From the NCBI GenBank assembly GCA_033807775.1, contig CM066314.1, positions 150,339,429 to 150,403,428 of the forward strand: DNA of 64,000 nt, read 5' to 3'. The notes beneath the pieces were generated by a model. The model was given only the letters and a program-made list of their open reading frames with translations. It ran no database searches and was not told where the DNA came from. Source of the DNA: Saussurea involucrata (taxonomy: Eukaryota > Streptophyta > Magnoliopsida > Asterales > Asteraceae). Positions within the stretch are counted from its first letter, which is position 1. Each line of letters opens with the position of its first letter. Of the stretch, positions 23,701-34,444 are shown in pieces. Both the position numbers and the translations under genes were made by a program.

Positions 23701-25430
23701 CATGTAAAATTTTTTAAATGGTTGTCCACTTATCCCGTGGGGTTTCAGTCCACTTGCTAAAAAGTTTGCAATGTCAGCATACCAAGGAATATTATTTTCG
23801 AGATGTTGGGCAGATAACAATTGTTCATCGGGAAAATTCTCTTTGACCAGAGTGGGATCAACAGTGCCCACTATCTTCTCGAGCCTGGACAGATGGTCAG
23901 CTATTTGATTGCTTGTTCCTTTTCTATCAATGATCTCAAGGTCAAATTCTTGTAGCAATAAAACCCACCTAATCAAGTGTGGCTTAGAATCAGCCTTGTT
24001 GATCAAGTATTTTATCGCCGCATGATCCGTATGCACTATGACCTTCGTCCCTATCAAGTACGACCTGAAACGATCAAAAGCAAACACCACCGCAAGTAAT
24101 TTTTTTTAGTTACTGTATAATTAATTTGAGCTTCAATCAGCGTTTTACTTGCATAAAAAATGGGGTGAAAAACTTTTTTTTTTCTGTCCGAGAACAGCCC
24201 CCACAGCCCAATCGCTGGCGTCACACATCACTTCGAATGGGAGTGACCAGTCAGGAGTGGTCACTATGGGTGCTGTGACTAAGGCCTCCTTGATTGTTTC
24301 GAAAGCATTTCGGCATTCTTTTGTATAAATGAAATCTTTTTCGTGTTGTAATAGGTTGCATAAAGGTTTTGTTATTTTCGAAAAATCTTTGATGAACCTC
24401 CTATAAAAACCTGCGTGACCCAAGAAACTGCGAATACCTTTTACTGTTGTGGGTTCGGGAAGTTGTGCCACTATCTCAAGCTTGGCTTTGTCAACTTCTA
24501 ACCCTCTTTTTGAGACAAGATGACCTAGGACAATACCTTCTTCTACCATAAAATGGCATTTTTCCCAATTTAAAATAAGGTCGTGGGTCTCACATCTCAC
24601 TAGGCTTTTCTCTAGATTTCCTAGGCAGTTGTCGAATGATGTCCCTATCACAGAAAAGTCATCCATAAAAACTTCTATGGTGTCCTCAATCATGTCGGTG
24701 AAAATGGCCATCATACAACGTTGGAAAGTGGCGGGGGCATTACACAATCCAAATGGCATCCTCCGGAATGCAAAAGTACCGTAGGGACAAGTAAAGGTGG
24801 TTTTTTCTTGGTCCTCGGGGGCGATGTGGATTTGGTTGTATCCGGAGTATCCATCTAGAAAACAATAAAATTCATTTCCTGCTAACCTATCAAGCATTTG
24901 GTCGATGAAAGGTAGGGGAAAGTGGTCTTTCTTAGTGGCCAAGTTGAGTTGTCTATAGTCTATGCAAATTCTCCACCCCGTGACAGTCCTAGTGGGGATG
25001 AGCTCGTTCTTTTTGTTTTTTACTACGGTTGTCCCTCCCTTTTTAGGGACACATTGGACGGGGTTCACCCAACTACTACTAGCAATGGGATAGATAATAC
25101 CGGCATCTAACCACTTCAAAACTTCTTTCTTAACTACCTCCTTCATGATGGGATTCAACCTTCTTTGAGGTTGGACTTTCCCAGGGTGGTCACTCTCCAA
25201 GTTAATCTTATGTTGACATAAAGAGGGGCTAATACCTCTAATGTCCGCTATGGTCCAACCTATTGCCTGCTTATGCTTTATCAACAAATCAATCAGACGT
25301 TGTTCTTGGTTCTCGCTAAGTTTGGAAGAGATAATAACGGGAAGTTTATTATCCTTAGCGAGATAAGTATATTTCAAGTGGGAAGGCAATGGTATAAGCT
25401 CTAACTCAGGAGGTTGTTCTATTGAAGGGG
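23656..25430 (-). pseudogene. pol: RT and RNase H of Athila-like pol B
   Basis: RT is continuous: WRICIDYRQLN, HFPLPFIDQMLDRL, the FMDD box near the middle, CHFMVEEGIVLGHLV, then RSFLGHAGFYRRFIKDF. RNase H follows with CDASDWAVGAVLGQ. Two nearly compensating single-base shifts at about 24165-24108, in A-rich runs, break the frame between GQKKK and VFAFDRFRSYL. The second half (VHTDHAAIKYL, ADHLSRLEK) is open to the shift near 23705. RT lies in a different frame from gag-protease because of a 10-bp deletion near 25425-25440, as judged against A. The protein would copy the RNA genome and remove the RNA strand. Confidence 0.88.
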
Positions 25431-27935
25431 GCTGACCTTAAAATCCAAAGGTTCAAAGGCTGCCACTATTTCGTTACACTCATCCTCAAAAGTGTCATCA
25501 TTCTCAAGGTCAGAGTGCTCACTCTCACTCCCCACTGTGGGCACTGTACTTCCCACTGTGGGCACTATATCAAGACTGTAGGATCCATAAATCGAACTTA
25601 AAGCAAAGCAGTATTCGGTGTCTATATACTTAAGGGACTTGAAGACATTGAATGTCACTTCTTGGTCATTAACTCTCATTGTGAGTTCTCCTTTGTGCAC
25701 ATCAATCAAAGTTCGTCCGGTTGCAAGAAACGGACGTCCTAAGATGATTGGGATTTCCTTATCGGCCTCATAATCTAGAACTAGAAAATCGGCTGGGAAG
25801 ATAAATTTATCCACTTGGACCAAAACGTCTTCTATTTTACCCTTTGGGTAGGCAATGGACCGGTCGGCTAGTTGTAATGTCACTGTTGTGGGTCTAGCCT
25901 CTCCAATACCTAACTTGTTAAAAATAGACAATGGCATCAAATTGACACTAGCTCCTAAATCACAGAGTGCTTGACCTACTTCTTGTCCTCCTATTGTGCA
26001 TGGAATGGTGAAACTACTCGGGTCTTTCAACTTAGGTGGAATCTTGCTAGTAAGGAGGGCACTACATTCCTAGGTCAAAGCCACAGTCTCAAACTCACCC
26101 AACTTTCTCTTTTTGTTCAAAATATCCTTTAAAAATTTAACATAGCTTGGCATTTGCTCGAGGGCCTCTACCAAGGGTATGTTAATGTGAAGTTGTTTAA
26201 AAATGTCTAAGAATTTTTTAAATTGAACATCGACATTTTTAGGCTTTATTCTTTCAGGAAAAGGAATACTTCGTGGGTCAATTTGAGCTGACTGTGGAAT
26301 TGGCTTTGGAATAGTAGGTTTTGGAACAGGTCCAAAAGTGGGAAGGTCAGGGATGTCGTTTCCCACTGTGGGGATGACAGTGACTTGAGGAGTGCGGATC
26401 ACAGTGGGTATTTGAGGCGAATCATCAGACTCGAAAACGATATCTTTCAGATCCTTTCCACTCCTAAATGTGATGGACTTGACATGTTCAGATCCTTTTC
26501 CTATCACCCTAGCATGCTCGGTATCACTAGGTAACGTCTCTGGTGGTCTATTCTTAACTTCGACTGCTAGTTGTCCTACTTGGGTCTCTATGTTCCTAAT
26601 GGCTACTTTAGTTTGATTCATAAAACCTTTGAGAATTGACTCAATCGATTGTTGAGCCTCAGTTGGTTGATTGGATCGTTGTTGGTATTGTTGTGAGGAC
26701 TGTCCTTGGTGAAAATTATGTGGGTTCTACCCACTGTGATGTAGGGACTGCCCACTGTGATGTTGCTGAAATCCAGGGGGATTGTGTGGTCTTTGCTGGG
26801 TATGACTCGTCCCGTGGGGTTGGAGTCCTGGATTACCAGCCCAAGAGAAATTTGGGTGATTTCTCCAACCTGGATTATAAGTCTGCGAGTATGGGTTGTT
26901 CCTTGGATTTGTCCCTATAACATTAACGGCTTCGGGATTTGCTAGACAATAGTAAAAAAGATGCTCCTCTCCACAGAGGGAGCAGTTTTCGACTAGATGA
27001 GTTGCAGAATTGACTTGGCCTCTATTTTGGTTCAAAACGATTTTTGTTAAGGCCACTAACTGCGCATTCATGGTTTTGAGCGCTTCGGAATCGATGGTGT
27101 TGATCTTTGGTACTATTGCTCTAGGATTGGACCACTCGGTATTGTTGTTGGACACTTTTTCTAAGATTTGTTATCCTTCATTGTAGGTTTTACTCGTGAA
27201 TGTTCCACCGGCTGTTGCATCTAAGATGATTTTGGCTGCATTGGAAAGACCATTGTAAAAGGTCTCCAATTGGATGCAATGTGGGATGCCATGATGTGGG
27301 CACTTTCGAAGTAAATATTTAAATCGTTCCCATGCATCCGAAACAGCCTCATCCTCTTCTTGCCTAAACAAAATTATATCATTTCGAAACCTTACATTCC
27401 TTGTTGGAGGAAAGTATTTTTGCAAAAATTTATCGGCAAGTTCTTGCCAAGTGGTTATCGAGTGAGGTGCATGCGAGTTCAGCCATGACTTTGCCTTATC
27501 CCTTAGTGAAAAAGGAAAAAGTCTTAGTCTTAATGCTTCATCACTCACACCTTGTAACTGAAAGGAATCGGTCATTTCCAAGAAGGATTTTAAGTGTGAG
27601 TGCGGATCCTCAGATGGTGACCCTCCAAACTGACCCATGGCTTGGATCATTTGAAACATCACCGGTTTGAGTTCAAAATGGTTTGCAACAATATTGGGCC
27701 TTAGAATCCCGGAGCTTAAATCGTTAGCTCCAGAAGTAGCATAGTCCCGTATTTTTCGATCCTTGCTATCGGCAATCGTTATTGTGGTCTCCACGACAGG
27801 TGGTCTTTCGGACATGTTCACAGTGGGGATCACAGGGGGTTGTCGATTTGTTTTCTTGCTTCTTCGTGTTTTTCGCAACGTCTTTTCTATTTCAAGATCT
27901 ATTGGAACCAAATATTCGAGTTGTCGCCGTGGCAT
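25419..27935 (-). pseudogene. gag: Athila-like gag-protease B, three stops, zinc knuckle retained
   Basis: Start Met at 27933-27935 (MPRRQLEYLV). The N-terminus is basic, followed by the gag core (FQMIQAMGQFGGSPSEDPHSHLKS, CPHHGIPHCIQLETFYNGL). Stops are at 27171-27173 (TAA where A has TAT), 26727-26729 (TAG) and 26070-26072 (TAG where A has AAG). The knuckle CSLCGEEHLFYYC (CX2CX3HX4C, coordinates about 26960-27000) is present. The Gln/His/Pro-rich stretch after it is followed by protease (CTIGGQEVGQALCDLGASVNLMP), in which the usual DSG/DMG triad position reads DLG. The frame then ends at 25419 after a deletion. Gag binds element RNA through the knuckle and assembles particles. Confidence 0.85.
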
Positions 27936-28013
27936 ACAACACGAACAGCTTAGAAAAACGAGTTACTCGGGCTCGAACAAAAACTAATGTCTTGAGATTA
28001 AAAATCACGCCAC

Positions 28014-28031
28014 TCCCCGGCAACGGCGCCA
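28014..28031 (-). other. Primer-binding site of element B (tRNA-Asp)
   Basis: Minus strand TGGCGCCGTTGCCGGGGA is an 18-nt match to the 3' end of plant tRNA-Asp, the primer used by Athila elements. It lies 6 bp from the LTR. Confidence 0.9.
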
Positions 28032-28037
28032 AAAACT

Positions 28038-29605
28038 TGGTACGTGCGAAATATGTGTTTTAATCGCAGTGGGTTGCAAACTGTCCACAGTGGGAAGTGC
28101 AAGTGTACACTGTCCACTATGATCGTCACAGCAAGTAATAGTTGGTAAAATACCAGAATCGAATCCACAGAGACTGGACAATCAAGACAATATGGTTCTC
28201 ATGAGCTCCTTTTACTAGTTTCAATTAGAGAGGAAAATAATACTTTGGTTTGGTTGGTGAAATAGTTACTTTGACGATTTTACTAAGGTTTTAAAAGGAG
28301 GAATGTAGGTTAGTTTTTCCCTAGATTTTATACTAAATACTCGGTCCTAAAAGTGGTCCTTGTATTCGAGGTAGGCATTTTCGCTAGAGAAGCCCGGTTA
28401 CAAAATACTCACACCGTTAGATAAAAATCTCATACTCTTAGTATTTATTGTTTAGTCAATGGCAATCTCAAAAATGGACCTTTTCAGGTCTCGATGGAAT
28501 GTGTAGAGACAAATACTCTAAGAGTTTTTAATACACAAATTAGCTTGCCTACTACTCCAGTGGGTTGAGATTTGCTCACTGTGCTGACCTCACTTTCGTA
28601 AGTGTCATAAGAATTCTTTCGAATCCCCTAGCATCATTCAAGATTGTGTCACTATGTTCTACTTATTTCTAAGTTAAGAACTAGACTTTAGATCCTTGCA
28701 AGTGATCGGCTTGTTCGCATCCTTGGGTAAATATCGAGAATAAATGACCAAAACAAGAAATATTCCAAGTATAAAGATTACTCGAGCATTTTTAATAAAA
28801 TCTAGGTACTTCTCCTTCCTACATCCCAAAGGATGTTTAGCCCATAACTAAAGTAAAGAAAGCAAAAGAGTAGAAGTTGCACATAATTAAACTGAAAGTG
28901 ACTTGAATAGAACTCACAGTGGGGAACGAGGGTTCGTCCCTGTCACTGTGTATTGCGAACTACAATTAAACTAAGAAAGTAAATTACTGAAAATCAAAGC
29001 TAGTTACTGCAGTAAATAAAAGACTAAAGCTAATGTGGTAGTTGAGAGAATTTAAGGCTAAGCAAAAATTCCAAGATGCCAATTAATGATGCCCAAGTGC
29101 TCCTTTATATACTAGGAGAAAGAGTTGTGTATTACACAAAAGAGGTAGGTCTTCTAAAGGGTAAAGACTGCTGGTTTAAGCTGAACATCAGCCACTTTGG
29201 ATAATCCTTTTACCCAATAGATCCTTTGCCAAGTCAATCTCTAAGTACAAGAAGGTGTACTTGTTGTCATCTTTAAGGAAGCCACTTTGTACTTCTCCAG
29301 CCCATATTTTCCTGCCTTTTGAACCTTCTAAACTCCATAAAATTAAATCCCAACTAGTAGTTTCTTTTGTCTTCTTCTTGATTTGCTCGAACAGTGGGAA
29401 GCCGGAGTGGGCACTACAGTGGTCACTGCAGGATAAAACGTGAAAAACACCCAAATTCCACCAAATAATCTATTAAAGACTATGGTTTACTCTTTTTGCT
29501 CATTTTCAAGAATTATACCAAGAATGGGGGTTTTGAGAGGTGAAATGGCTGAATTTGACGAAATAAAAACAAAAGGAAATAATAACTCTAAAAATAGAGT
29601 TATCA
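28038..29605 (-). repeat. 5' LTR of element B
   Basis: 1,568 bp with TG...CA ends on the minus strand, a TATA box at 29104-29111 and the terminal stem-loop at 29582-29603. It pairs with 17290-18863. Confidence 0.9.
29104..29111 (-). promoter_or_regulatory. TATA box of element B 5' LTR
   Basis: TATATAAA on the minus strand about 500 bp from the LTR start. It is conserved in element A's diverged LTR (30517-30524), which supports a real promoter. Confidence 0.6.
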
Positions 29606-31057
29606 CAAGACAATACGGTTTTCATGAGCTTCCTTTTACAAGTTTCAGTTACAGAAGAAGCAATATTTTGGTTTGTTGGGTGAAACGCTATTTTATCGAT
29701 TTTCTTAAGATTTAAAAGAAGGAATGTAGGTTATATTTTCCCTAGATTTTATATTAAATACTTGATCCCAAAAGTGATCCTTGTACTTGAAGTGGGCATT
29801 CTCGTTAGAAAAGCCCGGTCACAAAATACTCACACCTTTAAGTAAAAATCACATACTCTTAGTACTTACTGTTTTGTCAATGGTAATCTCAAAATGGACC
29901 TTTTCAGGCCTCGATGGAATGTGTAGAGACAAATACTCTAAGTGTTTTTAAATACACAAACTAGCTTGCCTTCTACTCTAGTGGGTTGAGATTAGCTCAC
30001 TGTGCCGACCTCACTTTCGCAAGTGTCATAAGAATTCTTTCGAATTCCCTAGCATCATCCAAGCTCGTGTCACTGCGTTCTACTCATTTCTGAGTTGAGA
30101 ACTAGACTTTAGATCCTTACAAGTGATCGGCTTGTTCGCATCATTGGGCAATAATCGAGAGTGTATGACCAAAACAATAAATATTTGAAGTATGAAGATT
30201 ACTCAAGCATTTTTCATAAAATCCAGGTACTTCTCCTTCCTACGTCCCAAAGGATGCTTAGCCCATAATTATCGAAGTAGAGAAAACAAAAGATGAGAAG
30301 TTGCACATAAGTAAACTGAAAGTGACTTTGATTAAAACTGCAGTGGGGACCGAGAGTACAGCACTGCCACTAATTACTTGAAACTAACGATTACACTACA
30401 AATTGAAATACAAAAAATTAAAGATATACTGCAGTAAATTCTAGAGCTAACAACTACACTTAACTTACACTAAATGTGGTAGATGGAGATATGAATTAAA
30501 TGGCACCCAACACCTCTTTATATACTAAGAGGAAAAGTTGGACCAACAAAAGATGGGTAAAATCTAGAGACTAAAGATTTGAAGTAGAAGACATAAAATT
30601 CAGCTTCCATGAGTAAACCTTTCATCCACAAGCTTGTAGCTCTTTTACCCCAAGATCTCTTCACCTTTTCCAAAAAGCGCACTTTAAGTACCATCGGTTT
30701 TAATAAACAATTCCTTTTGCCATCTCTAAGGGAACATGTTTGTACTTTTCATCCCATGCCTCTTCCATAGAGCCTTCTATTCTCCAGGATTTTGCTTCCA
30801 TGCTAAGATTTGATTTTTCTTTGTTTTCTTCTTGGCTCGCCAGTGGGATCCGGAGTGGGCACTCCGCAAGTCACTGCAGATATTTCATGAAAAGGCAACA
30901 AAACTCCACCAAATGGTTTTTAAAAACTATGGTTCACTCTTTTTGCTCATTTTTTGGAATATTACCAAGAATGGGGGTTTTGAAAGTGAAATGGCTAAAA
31001 TTTGACACAATAAAATAAAAATAAAAGAAAATAATAACTCTAAAAATAGAGTTATCA
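29606..31057 (-). repeat. Main part of the 5' LTR of element A
   Basis: Aligns throughout with B's LTR but with many substitutions. It lacks exactly the 146-151 bp now at 17139-17289 and begins with the duplication CAAGA (29606-29610). It ends GAGTTATCA like the other LTRs. The TATA box is at 30517-30524. Together the two parts give about 1.6 kb. GTTGA at 31058-31062 would be A's own target duplication; its partner is outside the window. Confidence 0.85.
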
Positions 31058-31779
31058 GTTGACCTTAGTAAAATTCTCTCTTTAGAGAAGTAAAGTGGTG
31101 CGCGAAACCCTTAAATTACGTGTTTTAAAATCGTGAGTACAGGCGTGGATAAAGCGGTCAATATCTGGTACGGTTGGTGCGTTTGGTATAGTTGATCGAG
31201 GAGATTACAAGTGTTTATATTTTGCAATTTACCGACTTAAGAATGTTGTGGTTAATCGAGGGGCGGTTTCGATGAATATCGTTCGTTGTTGATTCTGACT
31301 AGGGATGTCTGGGTAATTTAATGGAGCTAAGCTAATTAGATTGAAAAAAAACATGAGTTCTCTGAGTCTCAAATCGGGGGACAGTTGATGCAAAACACAT
31401 CCCCATAGAGTGGAATAACGTGTTTCGAGAGGAAAGTGAAGTTGGCACACGTCTTATTGGATCGATGAAGTTATGGAGAATTCATAGTACGTTTCACTTC
31501 TCTATTTTAGAGAGTGTTGGTTGGATGTCGGTATGACGTTACCTTTGCAAACAATGTGAATGGATAAGGAGTTGGATTTTGTCGAAGGGTCGGAAAACGA
31601 TCATTCAGCCGAAAAGTCGAGAAGTTGGGATACAAAGAAGCTGGTCTCGTAGAGGTGCAATTGGAACTCCTTAAGAGTTGTTAGACAATGTAAGATTTAG
31701 AGTCAGAAGAAACTTCCAAATACCTGCATTTGTTCAGTAATGGAATTCCGAGGACGGAATTCTTTTGAGGGGGAGGTAT
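31058..31779 (+). pseudogene. 3' end of the interior of chromovirus-type element H
   Basis: Degenerate sequence without long ORFs, aligning by eye with about 61895-62604 of element D. A short stretch at 31700-31768 still reads like the end of a chromodomain tail (ESEETSKYLHLF, then a stop after TEFF). The polypurine tract GAGGGGGAGG at 31767-31776 precedes the LTR. Element A interrupts H at 31058, so the rest of H is left of the window. Confidence 0.6.
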
Positions 31780-33517
31780 TGTAACACACCATGTTCATAA
31801 AATGATTAAAATTTGAATCTTTTGTAAATTGTGGGGAAAAGTATGAAGTGAAGAATTGTTAGGACTTGGTGGCAAAATCTGGAAAATATAAAAAAGGGTA
31901 AAAACCCTAAACCCTTCTCTATTTTCTCATATGAACGTATTGGAGGCTAAGAGAGGAAGCTAGAGAGAATTGGGAGCTTTCATGGAAGAATTGAAGAAGG
32001 AAGTTGATGTTGGTGAAGTGTTCTTCATCTCCTTCAAGGTAAGCATCCTCACCTTTGATTTCTATGGTGTTGGTGTGATTCATATTGTATATTTTGGGGA
32101 TTTCATTGTTGAAGTGTATTGGGATAAGACTCAATGAGAATTATGGGATTTGATTGGTATATTGTTGGTTTTCATTTTGGTTTTGAACAAAAACCACCAT
32201 TGATGGTGTATACTTTCAAGGCTTCTTCATTTCTTTGATTTTGGAAAGATGGTTTATTAAAAGATGAATCAATGGATTGATTTTGTTGGGGTAAATGTGT
32301 TTTGGGTGATGGTTTTTGGTTCCTAAAGGTTTGAGTAACAAAAACCATCGATTTTGGAGGTTTACAACCGATTTGGAGCCTTTTGGGGGTTTTGGAATTG
32401 AGATTTCGAACTGAAATTGTTGTGCAGACTTGGGAGGGACGAACAAAAAGTTACGCGGTTTTCCACGCGGTTTGCAAACCACGTGGAAGCTGGCGCAAGT
32501 CCCTGTTTTGTGCATCTTCTTCGGTTCGCTTCGTGTTTCGGGTCTAGAATCGAGGCATCGTTTGGGGGTTTGTCTTAGGGGCTTAGTAGGGATGTTTTGG
32601 GATGTAATTAGATGGTTTAACAACATTCTTATGACGTCCAATTCAGGTGTGTTTAAGCTAAAGTGTGTTTCAAGGCGTGTGTTGATTTGCTAAAGCTCAG
32701 GTGAGTTCCCTTAACTCTTTTGTGCAAATGAAATATTTTGCTAAACTTTTCATAACTGAAATTGGTATTGAGCATGATAGCATTATTTGAAACTTTGAAA
32801 AGCCTTGTTATTACATGATGTGGAAATGTTCATTAATGCACGCATGTTTTGAAAATGTTTATAAATGTACATGCTTGGTTTACGTGTTGCTATACATTAC
32901 TTGACATGATGTTTTGGAGTCGGGTTGCACAGTGGGAGTAGTGTACCTTGGGATATCACATATCCCTTGGGAGAGTATTTATATGCCTCGTATGCCTGGA
33001 ATCTGTTTCCTGTGTATGTGGGAATGGGGAGTCTGCTTGGGCCCCGTAGGCGAAAGGGGAGTCGGCTTGGGCCCCGATCGTGGATGCTACCGCATGGTAG
33101 AGTTTGTCTATGAACACTGTGCAAATACCCAAGTGTGATATTGAATGGTTAAAATGATTTTGATGGGCCTTTATGGTGGTTTGCATATTTTATATATATA
33201 TGGTTTGTTAAACTGTTTTCGGAAGGGAATTCACTAGACCTCATGGTCTAACCATCGCTTTTCCAAAACTAAAACCATTTTCATGTTAGAGTCTTGTTTG
33301 GGGTTTTATCTGGAGAAGATGGAAAGATGTGGCGCTGTTGAATAGGTATAGTCTAGTGGAGACTTGTAGTTTACCGTCGGGCTTCCTGTAGCATCTCAGT
33401 TGTGAAGGTGTTTATCCGATGCGTACTTAGAGTTAGAATTGATGTAAATTGTATACTTTTGGACCATTTTTGGTTGTAATGTTACGAATTTTATTTTATA
33501 GAATTTAGGTTGTTACA
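31780..33517 (+). repeat. 3' LTR of element H
   Basis: 1,738 bp, TGTAACACACC to TTGTTACA, directly behind a polypurine tract. A TATAAAAAAG box (31888) is followed by AAACCCTAAACCC (31902-31914), a telo-box-like promoter word. A GCGGTTTGCAAACCACGTGG palindrome (about 32466-32485), a GTGAGT donor-like site (32701) and the conserved hairpin (33235-33250) follow. The 5' LTR is outside the window. Confidence 0.8.
33235..33250 (+). other. Conserved LTR hairpin, element H
   Basis: TAGACC-TCAT-GGTCTA, 267 bp before the LTR end. Same position and context (CACTAGACC...TCTAACC) as in F and D. Confidence 0.7.
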
Positions 33518-33862
33518 TATATATATATATATATATTGATTTGATCATTTTTTTAAGAAATAAAAAATTGGGATTTGAGGTTCCCATCACTTTGTAAAAA
33601 TTGGATTTGACTACCTTTAACATAAACAAAAAATATTCTCAATACCCCATTTCTTTTATAAAATAAGTTTATGAGATTTACATTTTTAGCACACATTTTG
33701 AAATATATAAATATAATTTATTTTGTGAACTTATAAAATTGTGATAATCTTGAAATTAGTGTATCATATGTTATTTCGTATGATTTTTTTTCTCATTTAA
33801 GACTAGAATTTAAAATACTGATTAACATATATTTTCTAATAACCAAGGTTTATTTTTATTTA
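33518..33862. other. AT-rich DNA between elements H and F
   Basis: A (TA)n tract at 33516-33536 is followed by AT-rich unique-looking sequence. No ORF or RNA gene seen. Confidence 0.6.
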
Positions 33863-34444
33863 TGGAATAAGAATTTATGTGGAAAAAGATGATTTCTCTA
33901 ACCTAGGTTGAATTGTAAAAGTTAGGAAGAGGGTATAAAACCCTCAAGTTTGGCTCAAAACCCTATTCTCTTTTCATTTGGTGCAAATTAGAGGTTGATA
34001 CACAGAGAGCAAGTGTGTGAGAAGGTGATTGTGCGATTGAGAAGAAATCAAGAAGTTGCTGATTGGGGATAGCTAATTCATCAAATTCTTCAAGGTAAAC
34101 TTCCAATCTTAATCCATTTTATCACTTATCAGATGGGTCTTTCTTGAGTAATATTGATTTTGAGACTTTTGGGATTTTAGAGTGAGTTTTGATGAAAGAA
34201 ATGTTTAAGAATGTTTTAATCTTGGGTATAGATGTTTCTTGTATTCGTCTATTGTTTTTTGAAAGTCTAAAATGGATTAGGACTGTGAAGATGAAGCGAT
34301 TAGATGGATGGTGTTCGGCCAAAACCCAGCGTGTCCGGAAATCGCCTAGACCTGGGTGAAGTTTCCGGATAGGTCCTTATCCGGGTGTTGCTTCCGGACA
34401 GGCTGTGTCTGGATAGTGTTTTCCAGATAGAGATGTATGGATAG
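33863..34444 (+). repeat. Solo LTR F, left part
   Basis: A chromovirus-type LTR split by element G. This part holds a TATAAAACCC box (near 33935), a donor-like AAGGTAAAC and a TCCGG-rich stretch (34335-34430). The left edge is uncertain because the usual TGTAACAC start is not visible. A TATTT just before 33862 matches the TATTT that follows the right end (42856-42860), so about 33862 is the best guess. Confidence 0.55.
34440..34444. repeat. Target-site duplication of element G, left copy (GATAG)
   Basis: GATAG directly before TGTAACACCC; the second copy is at 41873-41877. Confidence 0.9.

Larger units (their letters stand above)
17290..29605 (-). mobile_element. Athila-like Ty3/gypsy element B, complete, inserted in the 5' LTR of element A
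   Basis: 12.3 kb, with two LTRs (17290-18863 and 28038-29605), a perfect tRNA-Asp primer site, gag-protease, RT-RNase H-integrase, a third ORF, a 1-kb 3' non-coding tail and CAAGA target duplications. The LTRs differ at only about ten positions plus one 6-bp indel by eye. The coding regions carry at least five stops and four frameshifts, although integrase is intact. Near-identical LTRs with decayed genes suggest mobilisation by proteins from another copy, or LTR conversion. Confidence 0.9.

Noticed and set aside
32897..33186. Overlapping 60-76-codon frames on both strands of LTR H
   Set aside because: They lie within LTR repeats of a short word and have no counterpart in other LTRs.
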